Origin: Tigriopus japonicus
Taxonomy: Eukaryota > Arthropoda > Copepoda > Harpacticoida > Harpacticidae
Length of the DNA: 64,000 bases
Assembly (NCBI GenBank): GCA_010645155.1
Contig: JAAGOF010000209.1
Coordinates: forward strand, 195,733 to 259,732
Reading direction: 5' to 3'
Shown: one piece after another, positions 28,301 through 35,530 of the stretch
How the letters are laid out: each line of letters starts with the position of its first letter
Position numbering within the stretch: position 1 is the first letter of the stretch
Notes under the pieces: generated by a model
The model's input: only the letters and a program-made list of their open reading frames with translations
Databases searched by the model: none
What the model was told of the DNA's origin: nothing
Program-made: the position numbers and the translations under genes

Positions 28301-31271
28301 GCTATGTTGGTTCACCTGTGAGAAACTTCCATGGTGTTTAGCGGCTGGTTTTGTTCAAGGCGAATGCTTCCTCTACGACAAAGAAGATGTCATTGTGGAT
28401 TCACCAAAGAACGCTGAAGGCTTTATGGTTCGTCGTGGGAAAACCTTTGGTACGTTGTCAAAGACAATTGTTTATTACAAGCCAACTATATTTGTGATTG
28501 AAAAAGCTATTACTTTTCTAAGCAATTGTAGTTCATTACATATGAAATGAAAGTAATTGTAATCAACTACATTTGAACTTGACACCGATTGTAATTATTT
28601 GCATTTGAACTTCGCGGCAACTGTGATTGTTTATATTTGAAGTTAAATGCTTGAAATTTTAAATTAATCCATTTCAGTTGATATAATTGAGATTTTAAAG
28701 ATTACTTTTACATTTTAGCTAAATAAAAAGCACAAGCTTTAGAAATATAAAAAAATGTAAACGGAGTCGGGCAGTATTGGCACAAAACTTTCAATGGGTA
28801 TAACGGCCTCAAGATTTATTTATAATTCAAATTTCTCGCTGTTTTTTCGCATCCGCCAATCCATGTGAACAAATTTCGGTGCAATTAGTGATGGGAGGCA
28901 AACAGAAGCTTGGACAAGCAATCCGGCACAATACTTGGGCTTGCCCAAGCGAGACACTATTTGGGTGCGGGTACAAGTACTTTCCCCAGCTTTGTTTTCT
29001 TTGTTTGGTATTTTTCTAAAAATAGACAGGAGTCTTTGCTGCTCTTGCTTGTAAGGAGGCCATTTGTCATCCATGGATCCGGGACCTTCATATTATCGTT
29101 TCAGCAAAAAGCGATTGCACTGAGATTTAATTGTTCAAATGACTTGGAGGTTCTGAGAATAGGCAGGATTTTTGAATTAGAAATAGATTTTGTTGTCGTT
29201 ATACACATTCAAAGTTTTGTGCCATTACTTCTGCCCAAGTGTGTACAAGAAAAAATATTTAAAAAATCAGACAAAAATATGCCTAAGAACGGTGGTCTCA
29301 GAGTTATTAGCCACCCTGTAGTTTAATGCCGATTATCCTACATTGTAGGTGATGAATCCATGTGTGAATACGGAAAGTTGACGCCAACAATAATGACCAA
29401 GGATTTCGAGACCGTTTACACAAGTTCAAATAGACTTTTCGGTTGCACAAAATGGATGTGCAAATTAGACGATCCAATTCCAAACTCATCGGAAAAAATC
29501 TGCTATTTACCCGCGGGTAGGTACTAAAAGGCGTTTTTGTTCTTGCATCGGCTACCTTGCGAAATGTCAAGTTTTTTTTACAGACGAGCCAACAACTTTG
29601 ACTAAAATTGCTGGAGATGTATTTGTCCGCCCCTCGATCGAAATGCTGAATGACCTTTCCAGTCCAGATTTCCACGTTCCAATGTTTCCCGATGAGGTGC
29701 CCGACGTCACCTACAGCGAATGTATCGTCGCCTGCCATAATGCCAATTGTTTTGCTGTGACCTATATTCTCGAGACTAAGATGTGTCGCATGGCGTTTCA
29801 GCCTATGCTACTTCAAAACGATGCCCATCTTTCACCAGAAAAAGGTGTTGCAGTTAATATGGCGATGAAGTTTGGAATAGTTAGTTCTGAAGTGATGGAG
29901 GGGACAACAAATTCAACTTGCGTAAGAAGAGTTATGATGCAAGAGCGTATCGTTTACAAGGATGAAATTCGGTGCACTCACACGTATCAAGAATCATGTT
30001 CAGATGTTTATAAGACTGTTTTTAACACCCAAGAGGTACAGTTAAGCACGATACAAATATATCTTGGGTTCTTTCCTCTAATCTTGTTTCTTTAATAGGT
30101 GGAGGAATGCAAGGAAAGCTTCTCAAAAAAATGCCATATAGAGTACGAGATGGTACCTAGAACGGAAAAAGTCGAGGTGTGTCACGCTCCTCTGGCCAGG
30201 AATTGCAAAGAAGAAGGACCCGAGACTTGTTCCACGGAATACGAGACGGTCTGCGCCACCACCTACCATGAAAACGAGGTCACAGATGATGTGGCTAATT
30301 GCACCACTGTTAAGGAAGATGTGTGTGATCCCAAGGGGGAAAATTGCCGCAAGGTGCCCAAGCAAAGTTGCCGGGTGGAGTCTGTGGCCAGTAAGAAGCT
30401 CACTCCGGAAACAGATTGTCGCCAAGAGGCCCGAGAAGTTTGTGGTCCCGAGATCTGTCCAATTGTTAGAGGAGAGCGCATTTGCGCCGATGAGCTCAAG
30501 ACGTTTGTGCAGGAAGTGCCGCAGGAGAAATGTCAAATTTCGCCGGAGAAGGTTTGCGACATGGTTCACAAGATCGTTCCGAAGTTAGAGATGAACCAGG
30601 AATGCATTGAGGTACCCCAAGAGATCTGCGAGATGGTTAAAGTTGAGGCCAAAAAGGAGAAGATTCCAATAGTAAAGGAATGGTGTGGGCCAATAGAATT
30701 CGCTCCTGTGATAGAAGACGCAACCGATGACTCTGAGGAATATGAGGATTGTTCTGAAGAAGACGATGACGAAGATCCAGACAACATAAACACACAATCA
30801 AAACCCAGCAAACCATCGAAGCCATCTCAAGAATCTGACGAAGATCCAGACAACATTAGCAGACCATCAAAACCCGGTAAACCATCAAAGCCATCTCAAG
30901 AATCTGACGAAGATCCAGACAACATTAGCAGACCATCAAAACCCGGTAAACCATCAAAGCCATCTCAAGAATCTGACGAAGATCCAGACAACATAAGCAG
31001 ACCATCAAAACCCGGTAAACCATCAAAGCCATCTCAAGAATCTGACGAAGATCCAGACAACATCAGCAGACCATCAAAACCTGGCAAACCATCGAAGCCA
31101 TCTCAAGAATCGAAGAAGTGCAGACGATCTAAATCATCTAAAAAATCAGCGAAAGTTAAAACAGCCAAGGTATCCCAAAAACGACGAAACCAAGAACACG
31201 AAATGGTTTTACGAAAGTCTCTACTAGAAGAACTTGTCGCCGCTAAGCGATTGAGGTCAAGAGAGAACTGA
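13134..31271 (+). CDS. Secreted multi-module PAN/Apple-like, cysteine-rich protein (first exon missing, middle in gap)
   Basis: I assembled this gene from GT-AG exons with compatible phases: 13134-13347, 17887-18459, 20550 to the gap at 20647, 28189-28449, 29349-29516, 29584-30035 and 30099-31271 (stop TGA). The first listed exon opens with ILYLILLIGNCAVEA, a hydrophobic signal-peptide remainder, so the Met lies in an unseen upstream exon. Five exons each carry a small cysteine module. Two show a clear PAN-like pattern (CLAKCLELNCFAM...C and CIVACHNANCFAVTYI...C). The last exon has about twenty cysteines, then an acidic and SKP-rich repeat tail. The product is probably extracellular; function unknown. 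PAN modules bind protein or carbohydrate, but no ligand can be inferred. At least one exon may be lost in the assembly gap. Introns are crowded with LINE and hAT DNA. Confidence 0.75.
13348..13355 (+). repeat. Target-site duplication, left copy, containing the splice donor
   Basis: The sequence gtgagaag directly follows the exon and is the 5' splice site. The same eight bases recur at 14596-14603 after the hAT element. Confidence 0.85.
13356..14595. mobile_element. hAT-type non-autonomous element, 1.24 kb, 24-bp perfect TIRs, 8-bp TSD
   Basis: The ends tagagctgtgcatcggatcc... (13356-13379) and ...ggatccgatgcacagctcta (14572-14595) are perfect 24-bp inverted repeats. They are flanked by gtgagaag on both sides. 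TAGAG fits the YARNG hAT terminus. Inside each end is a dense array of cggattcggattcgttcgga-type units (13380-13590 and 14340-14595), typical of subterminal transposase-binding repeats. Notably, the units run in the same orientation at both ends. The centre (13600-14280) is AT-rich with no transposase. The 0.97-kb remnant ending at 34219 is a relative. Confidence 0.93.
14596..14603 (+). repeat. Target-site duplication, right copy (duplicated splice donor)
   Basis: This second gtgagaag keeps the donor-like GTGAGA string on the intron side of the element, 1.25 kb from the real exon end. Use of this copy would add the whole element, with many stops, to the transcript. Confidence 0.85.
14890..15003 (+). 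repeat. Left part of a dispersed repeat split by a fold-back insertion
   Basis: The block catggatatacttacagaag is shared with 11472. The sequence continues on the far side of the fold-back element at 15564, where blocks matching 11560-11700 resume. This suggests nested insertion. The repeat runs directly into the LINE fragment that follows and may be its 5' part. Confidence 0.5.
15004..15563. mobile_element. Fold-back element with about 170-bp terminal inverted repeats
   Basis: Left arm 15004-15180 and right arm about 15395-15563 are reverse complements with scattered mismatches. The outer ends tatccagactagaggtagac and gtctacctctagtctggata match perfectly. Inner matched blocks include catgatttgttgt and ggtatgttgggcga. 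The unique centre is about 215 bp and has no coding sign. No clear target duplication was seen. It interrupts a repeat that is continuous at 11465-11720. Confidence 0.75.
15564..16830 (+). mobile_element. Rearranged CR1-like LINE fragment (end of ORF1, endonuclease, early RT)
   Basis: This plus-strand copy belongs to the same family as the minus-strand LINE at 21000-25255. It carries the proline-rich ORF1 end (HPSPKYP), then an endonuclease piece at 16044-16280 with ISITETWLRPG, DEEVAIAAFRL, CDRVRPDNP and FPHGG. A later fragment near 16640-16810 has NPKAFFSFANTKRKMK from the region before the RT. Large internal deletions and frame breaks make it non-functional. It keeps the endonuclease catalytic Glu (TETW), which the larger copy has lost. 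It sits in an intron of the PAN-protein gene. Confidence 0.8.
16831..17886. other. Intron sequence with a one-ended AT-rich repeat
   Basis: This stretch is non-coding. From about 17530 to 17738 it matches the family at 1620-1840 and ends in tctggtggccctg. The rest is AT-rich with no feature I can name, up to the acceptor tttcag at 17881-17886. Confidence 0.5.
17887..18459 (+). CDS. PAN-protein gene, PAN-like exon with acidic Glu/Gln/Lys-rich tail
   Basis: The acceptor tttcag completes a GAC codon with the G left by the previous exon. The donor is GAAG|gtatga, leaving one base again (phase 1-1). Residues near the start form a PAN-like domain: CTLRAQVTWESK, then CLAKCLELNCFAM, then TKTCHLL and a later WPKCF. 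From about 18183 to 18430 the protein becomes a low-complexity run built on EEQ, KEQ and EDK units, about 80 residues and highly charged. It could be a flexible spacer or coiled segment. It lies within the same exon, so it is not a separate module by splicing. Confidence 0.8.
18183..18430 (+). repeat. Coding low-complexity repeat (EEQ/KEQ/EDK units)
   Basis: Irregular units of about 12-18 bp such as gaggagcaagaagacaag encode Glu, Gln, Lys and Asp almost exclusively. The purine-rich coding strand is typical of replication-slippage expansion. Confidence 0.7.
18460..19980. other. Intron stretch with scattered repeat ends
   Basis: There is a one-ended gggcccta terminus at 18761-18767. The segment 18890-18965 (for example cagctgaattcgttcgacta) is related to both arms of the palindromic element at 31826-32112. 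No coding exon was supported; open frames at 18913-19402 lack any recognisable domain. Confidence 0.45.
19985..20420. repeat. Inverted pair of GTGACC/GGTCAC tandem arrays
   Basis: At 19996-20050, units of about 14 bp contain ggtcac. At 20308-20415, more units contain gtgacc or gtgatc, in the opposite orientation. The middle (20050-20230) ends in gttgccgacccctgctctag, whose reverse TAGAGCAGGGGTCGGCAAC looks like a hAT terminus; a similar cagggggtcggcaa-like start occurs at 40323. The arrangement suggests a composite or nested non-autonomous element, but I could not define its ends. Confidence 0.5.
20550..20646 (+). CDS. PAN-protein gene, exon cut by the assembly gap
   Basis: The acceptor cttttttcag is followed by AT, which completes a GAT codon in phase 1. 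The peptide begins DPCQSYDGPPPHAELKM and runs to the first N. The end of the exon and its donor are not visible. Confidence 0.65.
20647..20999. other. Assembly gap (353 N)
   Basis: The gap lies between a PAN-protein exon and the very 3' tip of a LINE. A run of N is often an estimate, so the true length is unknown. The donor of the cut exon, and possibly further exons, are lost here. Confidence 0.99.
21152..22741 (-). pseudogene. LINE reverse transcriptase and C-terminal domain, broken
   Basis: Three open pieces in different frames cover the RT palm, thumb and C-terminal region: 22741-22463, 22098-21472 and 21541-21152. The first carries the catalytic aspartate block (VCLDFAKAFDKVDH). The second starts with the primer-grip-side block VKSGVPQGSSLG, where a normal copy would be followed by PLLF. 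The YxDD box reads SNAADTK, so the catalytic pair is destroyed. At least two frameshifts separate the pieces. The lower part of the reading (VQLHLEYA, GMRELSYCERLQKLGL) is the family-specific tail. Confidence 0.85.
22821..23432 (-). pseudogene. LINE pre-RT / fingers region, broken
   Basis: A 203-codon minus-strand frame includes NPKAFFSFANTKRKMK, FSSVFSIP and SLKLSSSPGPDGV, the well-known block just before the RT palm in CR1-like elements. It ends in a frameshift near 22821, before the palm begins. Confidence 0.8.
23830..24384 (-). pseudogene. LINE apurinic-type endonuclease domain, catalytic Glu replaced
   Basis: The frame carries YLNVHCLISKK (N-block), FISITDIWLHPG, FRLVRCDR, FPHGGICLFVR and a later VVTMYRSPS block. 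These are the landmarks of an exonuclease-endonuclease-phosphatase type domain. In the E-block, where related copies have TETW, this copy has TDIW, so the metal-binding Glu is now Asp. The plus-strand copy at 16044 keeps the Glu. Confidence 0.8.
24306..24428. repeat. Direct repeat (copy A) flanking LINE ORF1
   Basis: About 110 bp, from gatggaccaagtctat through aaaattttgccctacaggaa to gtttgttggggaagggacgg, is repeated at 25152-25255. The two copies bracket ORF1 at a spacing of about 835 bp. Confidence 0.85.
24486..25094 (-). pseudogene. LINE ORF1 protein with CCCH-type zinc fingers
   Basis: A 202-codon minus-strand frame carries three consecutive Cys/His clusters. The last, CRTSMSRGTCFNVECKHVH, fits C-x8-C-x4-C-x3-H; the one before it, GCSKVECPFFH, fits C-x4-C-x3-H with a more distant first Cys; the first is looser. 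CCCH fingers usually bind RNA, so a role in coating the element RNA is likely. The C-terminal third is Leu/Pro-rich and ends HPSPKYP, shared with the copy at 15.8 kb. The frame appears intact over this span, but its true start is uncertain. Confidence 0.7.
25152..25255. repeat. Direct repeat (copy B) at the 5' end of the LINE
   Basis: This is the second copy of the segment at 24306-24428, with a few mismatches and a short deletion in the middle. It ends at gggacgggg, where similarity to the LINE stops, so it marks the 5' truncation point. Confidence 0.8.
25316..25330. mobile_element. 15-bp single-end hAT remnant with 8-bp TSD
   Basis: The 15 bases tagagcgctataatt are flanked on both sides by gtagagac (25308-25315 and 25331-25338). 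The first 13 bases equal the left end of the 28-bp insertion at 688-715. It looks like one terminal repeat left after loss of the rest of an element. Confidence 0.6.
25340..26220. other. Intron DNA with no supported feature
   Basis: This is AT-rich, A-biased sequence with local repeats such as acctaaaac units at 25899-25990. No exon, RNA gene or bounded element was seen. Confidence 0.5.
26229..26535. mobile_element. hAT MITE, about 307 bp, member 1 of a three-copy family
   Basis: The element starts tagtgatgtgtttcgaa and ends ttcgaaacacatcagta. It is flanked by ctgccaac on both sides (26221-26228 and 26536-26543). TAGTG fits the hAT terminus. Internal blocks (agtgctgcca, ggaccaatttggcaa, accaaaatggcaa) are shared with 58011-58327 and 60896-61134. 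It lies in an intron of the PAN-protein gene. Confidence 0.9.
27259..27746. mobile_element. hAT MITE, about 488 bp, with imperfect 8-bp TSD
   Basis: The left end taggaacgggtaaaaagtgc pairs with the right end caccttttgcctgtccc plus ta, with several mismatches. The flanks are ctgatcat (27251-27258) and ctgatcag (27747-27754), seven of eight equal. Interior DNA is rich in gcaaa/gcgcaaataaa units. TAGGR fits the hAT consensus. Confidence 0.7.
28189..28449 (+). CDS. PAN-protein gene, phase 1-1 cysteine module
   Basis: The acceptor attttcag and donor TTTG|gtacgt bound an 87-codon exon. The peptide opens EPIGGKVVFQDILF and has STLCWFTCEKLPWCLAAGFVQG followed by ECFLY. This four-cysteine pattern is similar in spacing to PAN/Apple half-domains. 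The match in phase with its neighbours supports it as a real exon. Confidence 0.8.
28450..29348. other. Intron sequence
   Basis: The region is AT-rich, with tracts of attacat/gtaattgt units near 28520-28700 resembling those near 1300-1440. Open frames near 28820-29326 show no domain and are not supported as exons. The intron ends at cattgtag. Confidence 0.5.
29349..29516 (+). CDS. PAN-protein gene, short phase 1-1 cysteine module
   Basis: The exon encodes GDESMCEYGKLTP, then GCTKWMCKLDDP, then KICYLPAG. The acceptor is cattgtag and the donor GCGG|gtaggt. It is followed by a 67-bp intron. The cysteine spacing resembles the back half of a PAN-like unit. Confidence 0.78.
29584..30035 (+). CDS. 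PAN-protein gene, best PAN-like domain exon
   Basis: The exon begins DEPTTLTKIAGDVF and contains YSECIVACHNANCFAVTYI followed by ETKMCRMAF, the clearest PAN-type core in the protein. It closes with NSTCVRR, RCTHTYQESC and FNTQE before the donor GAG|gtacag. It shifts the phase from 1 to 0, marking the junction to the final cysteine-rich exon. Confidence 0.82.
30099..31271 (+). CDS. PAN-protein gene, terminal cysteine-rich and repeat exon
   Basis: The exon opens VEECKESFSKKCHIEYEMVP after the acceptor tttaatag. Its first 200 residues hold about nineteen cysteines in recurring short patterns, C-x(5-9)-C with tyrosines and glutamates between. This resembles cysteine-rich repeats in arthropod secreted proteins, though I do not name a family. 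An acidic segment (DDSEEYEDCSEEDDDEDP) leads into five tandem 23-residue repeats (30768-31112). A basic Ser/Lys/Arg-rich end (KSSKKSAKVK) and ...RSREN then stop. The strong charge change suggests an extracellular matrix-like or binding tail; that is inference. Confidence 0.85.
   Translation: MEECKESFSKKCHIEYEMVPRTEKVEVCHAPLARNCKEEGPETCSTEYETVCATTYHENEVTDDVANCTTVKEDVCDPKGENCRKVPKQSCRVESVASKKLTPETDCRQEAREVCGPEICPIVRGERICADELKTFVQEVPQEKCQISPEKVCDMVHKIVPKLEMNQECIEVPQEICEMVKVEAKKEKIPIVKEWCGPIEFAPVIEDATDDSEEYEDCSEEDDDEDPDNINTQSKPSKPSKPSQESDEDPDNISRPSKPGKPSKPSQESDEDPDNISRPSKPGKPSKPSQESDEDPDNISRPSKPGKPSKPSQESDEDPDNISRPSKPGKPSKPSQESKKCRRSKSSKKSAKVKTAKVSQKRRNQEHEMVLRKSLLEELVAAKRLRSREN
30768..31112 (+). 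repeat. Coding tandem repeat, 69 bp x 5 (23-residue units)
   Basis: Each unit encodes DEDPDN, then I-S-R-P-S-KPGKPSKP, then SQES. The first unit is divergent (INTQ in place of ISRP). The other four are nearly identical in DNA, pointing to recent expansion or gene conversion. Confidence 0.95.
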
Positions 31272-31515
31272 AGATGAAGACACATTCTTGGACTTTATGA
31301 AATTTAACTGTAACATTATTGAAATTAAAATGCGTGACGTAAAATATGATCATAAGAAAGTAAGTTTTTTTGTATCATGCCTTGGTTTGAATTTTCGACT
31401 GTCTTAATGTTTTCCTTAACCTGTAAGACTGCTATGGTCAGCCATGCCCCACTCCTCCACATCCCACATTCAATAGAAATAGCTCATTACTTCCTTTTTA
31501 TAAATAATCACTAGA

Positions 31516-31521
31516 AATAAA
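31516..31521 (+). terminator. Candidate poly(A) signal for the PAN-protein gene
   Basis: AATAAA lies about 245 bp after the stop codon at 31269-31271. It is the first canonical hexamer I found downstream. Confidence 0.45.
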
Positions 31522-31825
31522 TCACTTTTGCAAATGTCTCATGATCATTACTATACACCGTGCATTATTTGAATCCGCCGCCACTTTGAAATGAAGTCAT
31601 TCATTATTCATACAGGCCTTATAACAAGGGCTGGGGGAAAATGTTGATTAAAAAGTGTGTTTTAGTCAAGAATCTGACGGAAAAAACCAAGTAAAATAGT
31701 TGATTAAGCATCCTAAAATAGTTGAATAGAGTCGGGCAATTAACGGGAGCAGTGTAAGTGTAACAAAAATCGCAAATTCTGGTGTGCAACATAATGGCAA
31801 TTGTATATTTTCCATACAATGAGCA

Positions 31826-32112
31826 TTAATTGGATGAGTGCGGTCGGATGAATTCACAAAGGGATTACTGGGGCCAAATGACTAGAGGTGGGTCAGAGCT
31901 CAGGCTTTGGTGTTCAAAGGCTTGAATTTTGTTACAAGAGGGAATTTTTTTTTGTACCTTGATCTCATGTTAACTAGATTTTTAATGAAGATCAGAAATT
32001 TTCAAGAAACGTTTATCAAGTTTGTTGAAGGGCAAGCTAGGCTGCGACATATCCCTAGCCATTTGGCCCCAAGAATCCCTAGCTGAATTCGTCCGACCAC
32101 TTTAATCCATTT
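31826..32112. mobile_element. Palindromic MITE-like element nested in the 1.5-kb hAT
   Basis: The arms at about 31828-31898 and 32043-32112 are imperfect reverse complements. Shared cores are ggtcgga/tccgacc, gaattc, ggggccaaat/atttggcccc and ctag. A related single arm occurs at 18900-18965. The edges are approximate and no target duplication is clear. Confidence 0.55.
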
Positions 32113-32270
32113 ACAGCAGAGTAGTGATGTCAAATCTGGGATTGGGCAAGTATTTCACTGGAGGTTGCAAGGTAGGGTCATCTAATGGAGAATTTGTGCT
32201 AAACTCAAGTATTTTTGCAAAAACAAAGTTGAGTTTGATTTGTCACCCCTCCTCTGAAGTCACAAAAAAT

Positions 32271-32307
32271 GAAAGAACACCGAAAGGACGCCTTTCGGTG
32301 CTCTTTA
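32271..32307. repeat. Small hairpin (aaagaacaccgaaagg / cctttcggtgctcttt)
   Basis: The arms match at 15 of 16 bases around a 3-4 base centre. The function is unknown; it lies inside the non-autonomous hAT. Confidence 0.6.
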
Positions 32308-33249
32308 ATGAAAAATCCGGCTTTTTGTAGATTGGTAGACAGAGGGGAAAACGATTTCACACTGGTCAATTGGCGACCCCGGCTTATGACTACTGATGGG
32401 AAACAAACAAATATAACCAAGAACAAACGACAGCATTACAAACAAATAGAAATCACAAACAAAGAACAAACAAATTGGAAAGATCGGAAAGATAAGTCAA
32501 CAGCTGTCGTTTGTTTTGGTCTCCACGAAAAACAGGGCTGCCAAAAAATGACATCCCTTACGTGTTGAAAAAGGTCGAAAGAAAATCAAAGTCTTGAAAA
32601 AAATTCGAAAGTCAAAAGTAAGTGTTCCATTTGCATGGAATATATCTCTTGGAACAATAAATGATTTCAATAGCAATAATTATTGTGGCGAAAATAATCA
32701 TTAGACACTCGTTTTTACAAATCATGACAAATCTTGACAACAACACTGTTTTTATTTGGGAATGGTACAAATTTACCCCAAACAAACAAATATTCAGAAA
32801 ACCCAAACAAATATACAATCACATAAAGAAATGGCCAATTTTTTCGCATCAGTACTTTTGACCTCACGTAAAAATGGCTTGCCCAAGTACCAAGTCAAAT
32901 CACTAGTAGGGAGTCGTTCCACTGAACAATCATGTATTAAAAAACAGTCACTTATCCGTAATAACTGAAAATCCTTCAAAAATACCCAAAATAGTTGAAA
33001 ATCCTTCAAAAATATCCGTAATAGAAGAAAAACCCTCAAAAATACCCGGAATAGTTGAAAATAGTCAAATAAACCCAAAATAGTCAAAAAAAGTCAAAAA
33101 ACTTAAAAAACTTTTTCCTCCAGCCCTTCTTATAACTGACATTCATTAGAAAACAAGCCGTGCTACTTGACTACCAACAAATGAAAACAAATGAAAATTG
33201 AAGGAAATTGAAGAATTTTCCTGAATGTTTGAAAAAAAAATTCAATTTG

Positions 33250-34219
33250 TAATAATTGTTAATTAGTGGGGATTCCAAAAAATCTTTTGCAAATCCAAAT
33301 CTGAATTCAACAATCCGTGTGTTAATCTGATTCCGAAACTTATAGTATTAATCGGAGTGAGTCCGAATCCAAAAAAATAAGTTTAAATCCGAAATAAACC
33401 GAATCCAAATAGTCAAGTGATAATTTTTTAAATCAAAACAAATCCAAATCCGAAAATTCAAGTCAAATCCAAACGAATCCGAATTCGAAAACTCTAGTGT
33501 TAATCCGAAAATTAAAGTTTAATCCAAGTTAGTCCAAATCCAAAAATTCAAGTTTGAATCCAAAATAATCCGAATCCGAAAAGTCTAGTGTTATTCCAAA
33601 CAAATCCAAATCCGAAAATTATAATATTTATCTGAGCGAATCCGAATCGGAAAATTTAAGTCTAAAGCCGATCGAATCCGAATCCCAAAATTATAGTGTT
33701 AGTCCGAACAAATCCTAATCTGAAAACTCAAGTCTGAATCCAAACAAATCTGAATCCGAAAATTCTAGTGTTAATCCGAACGAATAAAAAATAATAATAT
33801 TTATCTAAATGTTCGGCTAGATCGAACAATGAGGTCCTCCTCTCTTCTTTATCGGGCTCCTTCATTGGTCAATTTGTTGCCTATTTGCCTTCGTCGGGAA
33901 TATGTAGGAGCTGATCCTCTAACAGCATTTAAGGCGGGATTGGACAAATTTTTAAATACTATTCCTGACCAACCCACTATTCAAGTTGTACATATCTGCC
34001 AACAGTAACTCATTGATAGATCAAATTTCATATAAACATTAATTTTTGAAACTATATTAATGATTAACTCTCTTTACAGGGAATCCCATTCCTTGTAGCT
34101 GTAATGAAAAATCCGCCCCCCCCCCCGAAAAAAAAAATTCCAAATCAGATAATTGAAGTGTTAATTCAAACCTTACAAATCTGATTGGATCAAAAGTTAG
34201 GATCTGATACACAGCTCTG
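33250..34219. mobile_element. Degenerate relative of the CAGAGCTGTG hAT family, with nested LINE tip
   Basis: The stretch is built of aatccgaatccgaaaattcaagt-like units, the reverse complement of the array in the 13.4-14.6 kb element. It ends gatctgatacacagctctg at 34219, which in reverse is CAGAGCTGTG, a hAT-type end. The left end is lost. A LINE 3' end (33830-34118) has inserted within. The 8 bases after the end, ttgggtag, recur at 34248-34255. Confidence 0.65.
33830..34118 (+). mobile_element. 5'-truncated CR1-like LINE 3' end
   Basis: This 290-bp stretch matches the reverse of 21000-21260, including cgtcgggaatatgtaggagc (the coding end RREYVGADPL) and the terminal ttacagggaatcccattcct with tgtagctgtaatgaaaaatc. 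It is followed by C-rich and A-rich runs. The element is a typical dead-on-arrival copy. Confidence 0.85.
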
Positions 34220-34380
34220 TTGGGTAGTATATTCCTAATATTATATATTGGGTAGCATATCTAAAGGAAATATTCCGCAAATGCTTGCCAAATTGTCTTG
34301 TGTAATAAAAAACTGTCACTGGATCACTAAATAGAATCAACCTTTTCATTTTCATGGAGCCCATTAAGATTCCTTAAATC

Positions 34381-35530
34381 TTTTTTTTTTTTAATATAAT
34401 ATATGTTTATTGCGACTCAAGGTCATGTCAGGTTGTATAAAATAAAGTAAAATATTGTAAAAATATATATATGTGTTCTCATATGAATGGTTATGACATG
34501 TCAAATGTTAAAAATCGTTATAATAGACAAATTATATTGTGGTATCACAGGTGAGTTGACTAGAATGGTTTCAGTGCACATGAAAGAAATGAAGAGGAGA
34601 TTGACAGACAGTACAAATACAATTGGGTAGAGGGAGATGATGAAAATCTTGGTTATTGCAGTAGATAGGGTGGGTCAGATTGAACAGATCCTTCGTAAGT
34701 TCCCGTCTTTGGTGGAGTTGGGCAGGAAGCCGGACGAAGGTGCGTGACCGCCAATATTCCGAAGGGATGTCAGGCCAAGGACAATAAGGTGTTGTCAAGT
34801 CCTTGACCGGGAAGGACAGCATATGTCCAGACATCACCTCCGGAAAGGTCAGGTTCCTAACACTATTGGACACTAACCTTGCCAGCCCGATGGTGAGGGG
34901 CTCGGTTTCGCATAGGAAATAGGTCCATGCATTATTGGCATATTGGGGCACGCAGAGGTATCTTTTGAGGAATTTGGTGAAGGTGGCATCGGCGGATTTG
35001 AGGGCGGATTGGGCGGAGTTGGGAAGCCAGAGGTGCAGGCCGTAGGGGAAGAAGGGGGTGATGTAAGTCTGGAAGAGTTGAAGAACTATTGGCAGAGGAA
35101 GATTCTTGATAGGAAGTTTATTGCATATGTATCCGATCCTGGCCCTGGCCTTGGTTATTGCGATGTTGAGGTGTTTGGTGAAGGAGAGTTGGGTGGTGAA
35201 GGTGAAACCGACATAGTTAAAAAACTTGACGATTTCAATCGGACTATTATTGATGTGGAAGGAGGTGGGAGGCAGACGACCTTTATGGAAAACCATGGCC
35301 TTTGTCTTGATGGTGTTGACTTGAAGGCCGTTCTCTTGGCAATAACCGTGGAGAGCATTGATGGCATTTTGCAATTCCACGGCTGAATCTGCCAAGAGAA
35401 CCAGGTCGTCTGCATATTGTAGATATTGTATTCTATTGTTGTTGATGATGGGGCCTTGGTGAGAAAGGGCTTCGGGCAGGTCGGATACATAGAGGTTGAA
35501 AAGGATTGGCGATAGTGGATCCCCCTGCGG
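34381..35530 (-). mobile_element. 5'-truncated LINE with poly(A) tail and partial reverse transcriptase
   Basis: The minus strand carries a 320-codon frame from GLPQGDPLSPILFNLYVSDL, through LQYADDLVLL, GLQVNTIKTKAMVF and a thumb region, to a C-terminal CICTVCQSPLHFFHVH with Cys/His spacing like a small zinc cluster. Stop at about 34571. The 3' UTR includes aataaa (reverse of tttatt near 34409) and ends in a T run (34381-34393 on plus), i.e. a poly(A) tail. The 5' end is truncated exactly at the conserved PQGDP block. The clade is uncertain; no endonuclease is left to classify it. Confidence 0.85.
34571..35530 (-). pseudogene. LINE reverse transcriptase fragment (palm to C-terminus)
   Basis: The frame is long and undamaged. 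It holds the conserved loop PQGDPLSPILF, the catalytic YADD, and the N-x(6)-K-T-K block of the RT. It lacks everything upstream of the PQG block, including the first catalytic Asp, so the product would be inactive. The absence of frameshifts suggests a young insertion. The tail ends in a CxxC...H.H motif. Confidence 0.85.

Larger units (their letters stand above)
31626..33128. mobile_element. hAT-type non-autonomous element, 1.5 kb, with exact 8-bp TSD
   Basis: The left end aagggctgggggaaaatgtt and the reverse of the right end aagggctggaggaaaaagtt match at 18 of 20 bases. Both flanks are cttataac (31618-31625 and 33129-33136). Subterminal units such as atagttgaaaatcc near 32960-33070 recur in opposite orientation near the left end (aatagttgattaagcatcc). 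The first base would be C or T in a typical hAT; here it is A. A palindromic element is nested at 31826-32112. Confidence 0.82.

Noticed and set aside
34943..35386. Gly-rich plus-strand frame of 147 codons
   Set aside because: It is the antisense shadow of the LINE RT frame.
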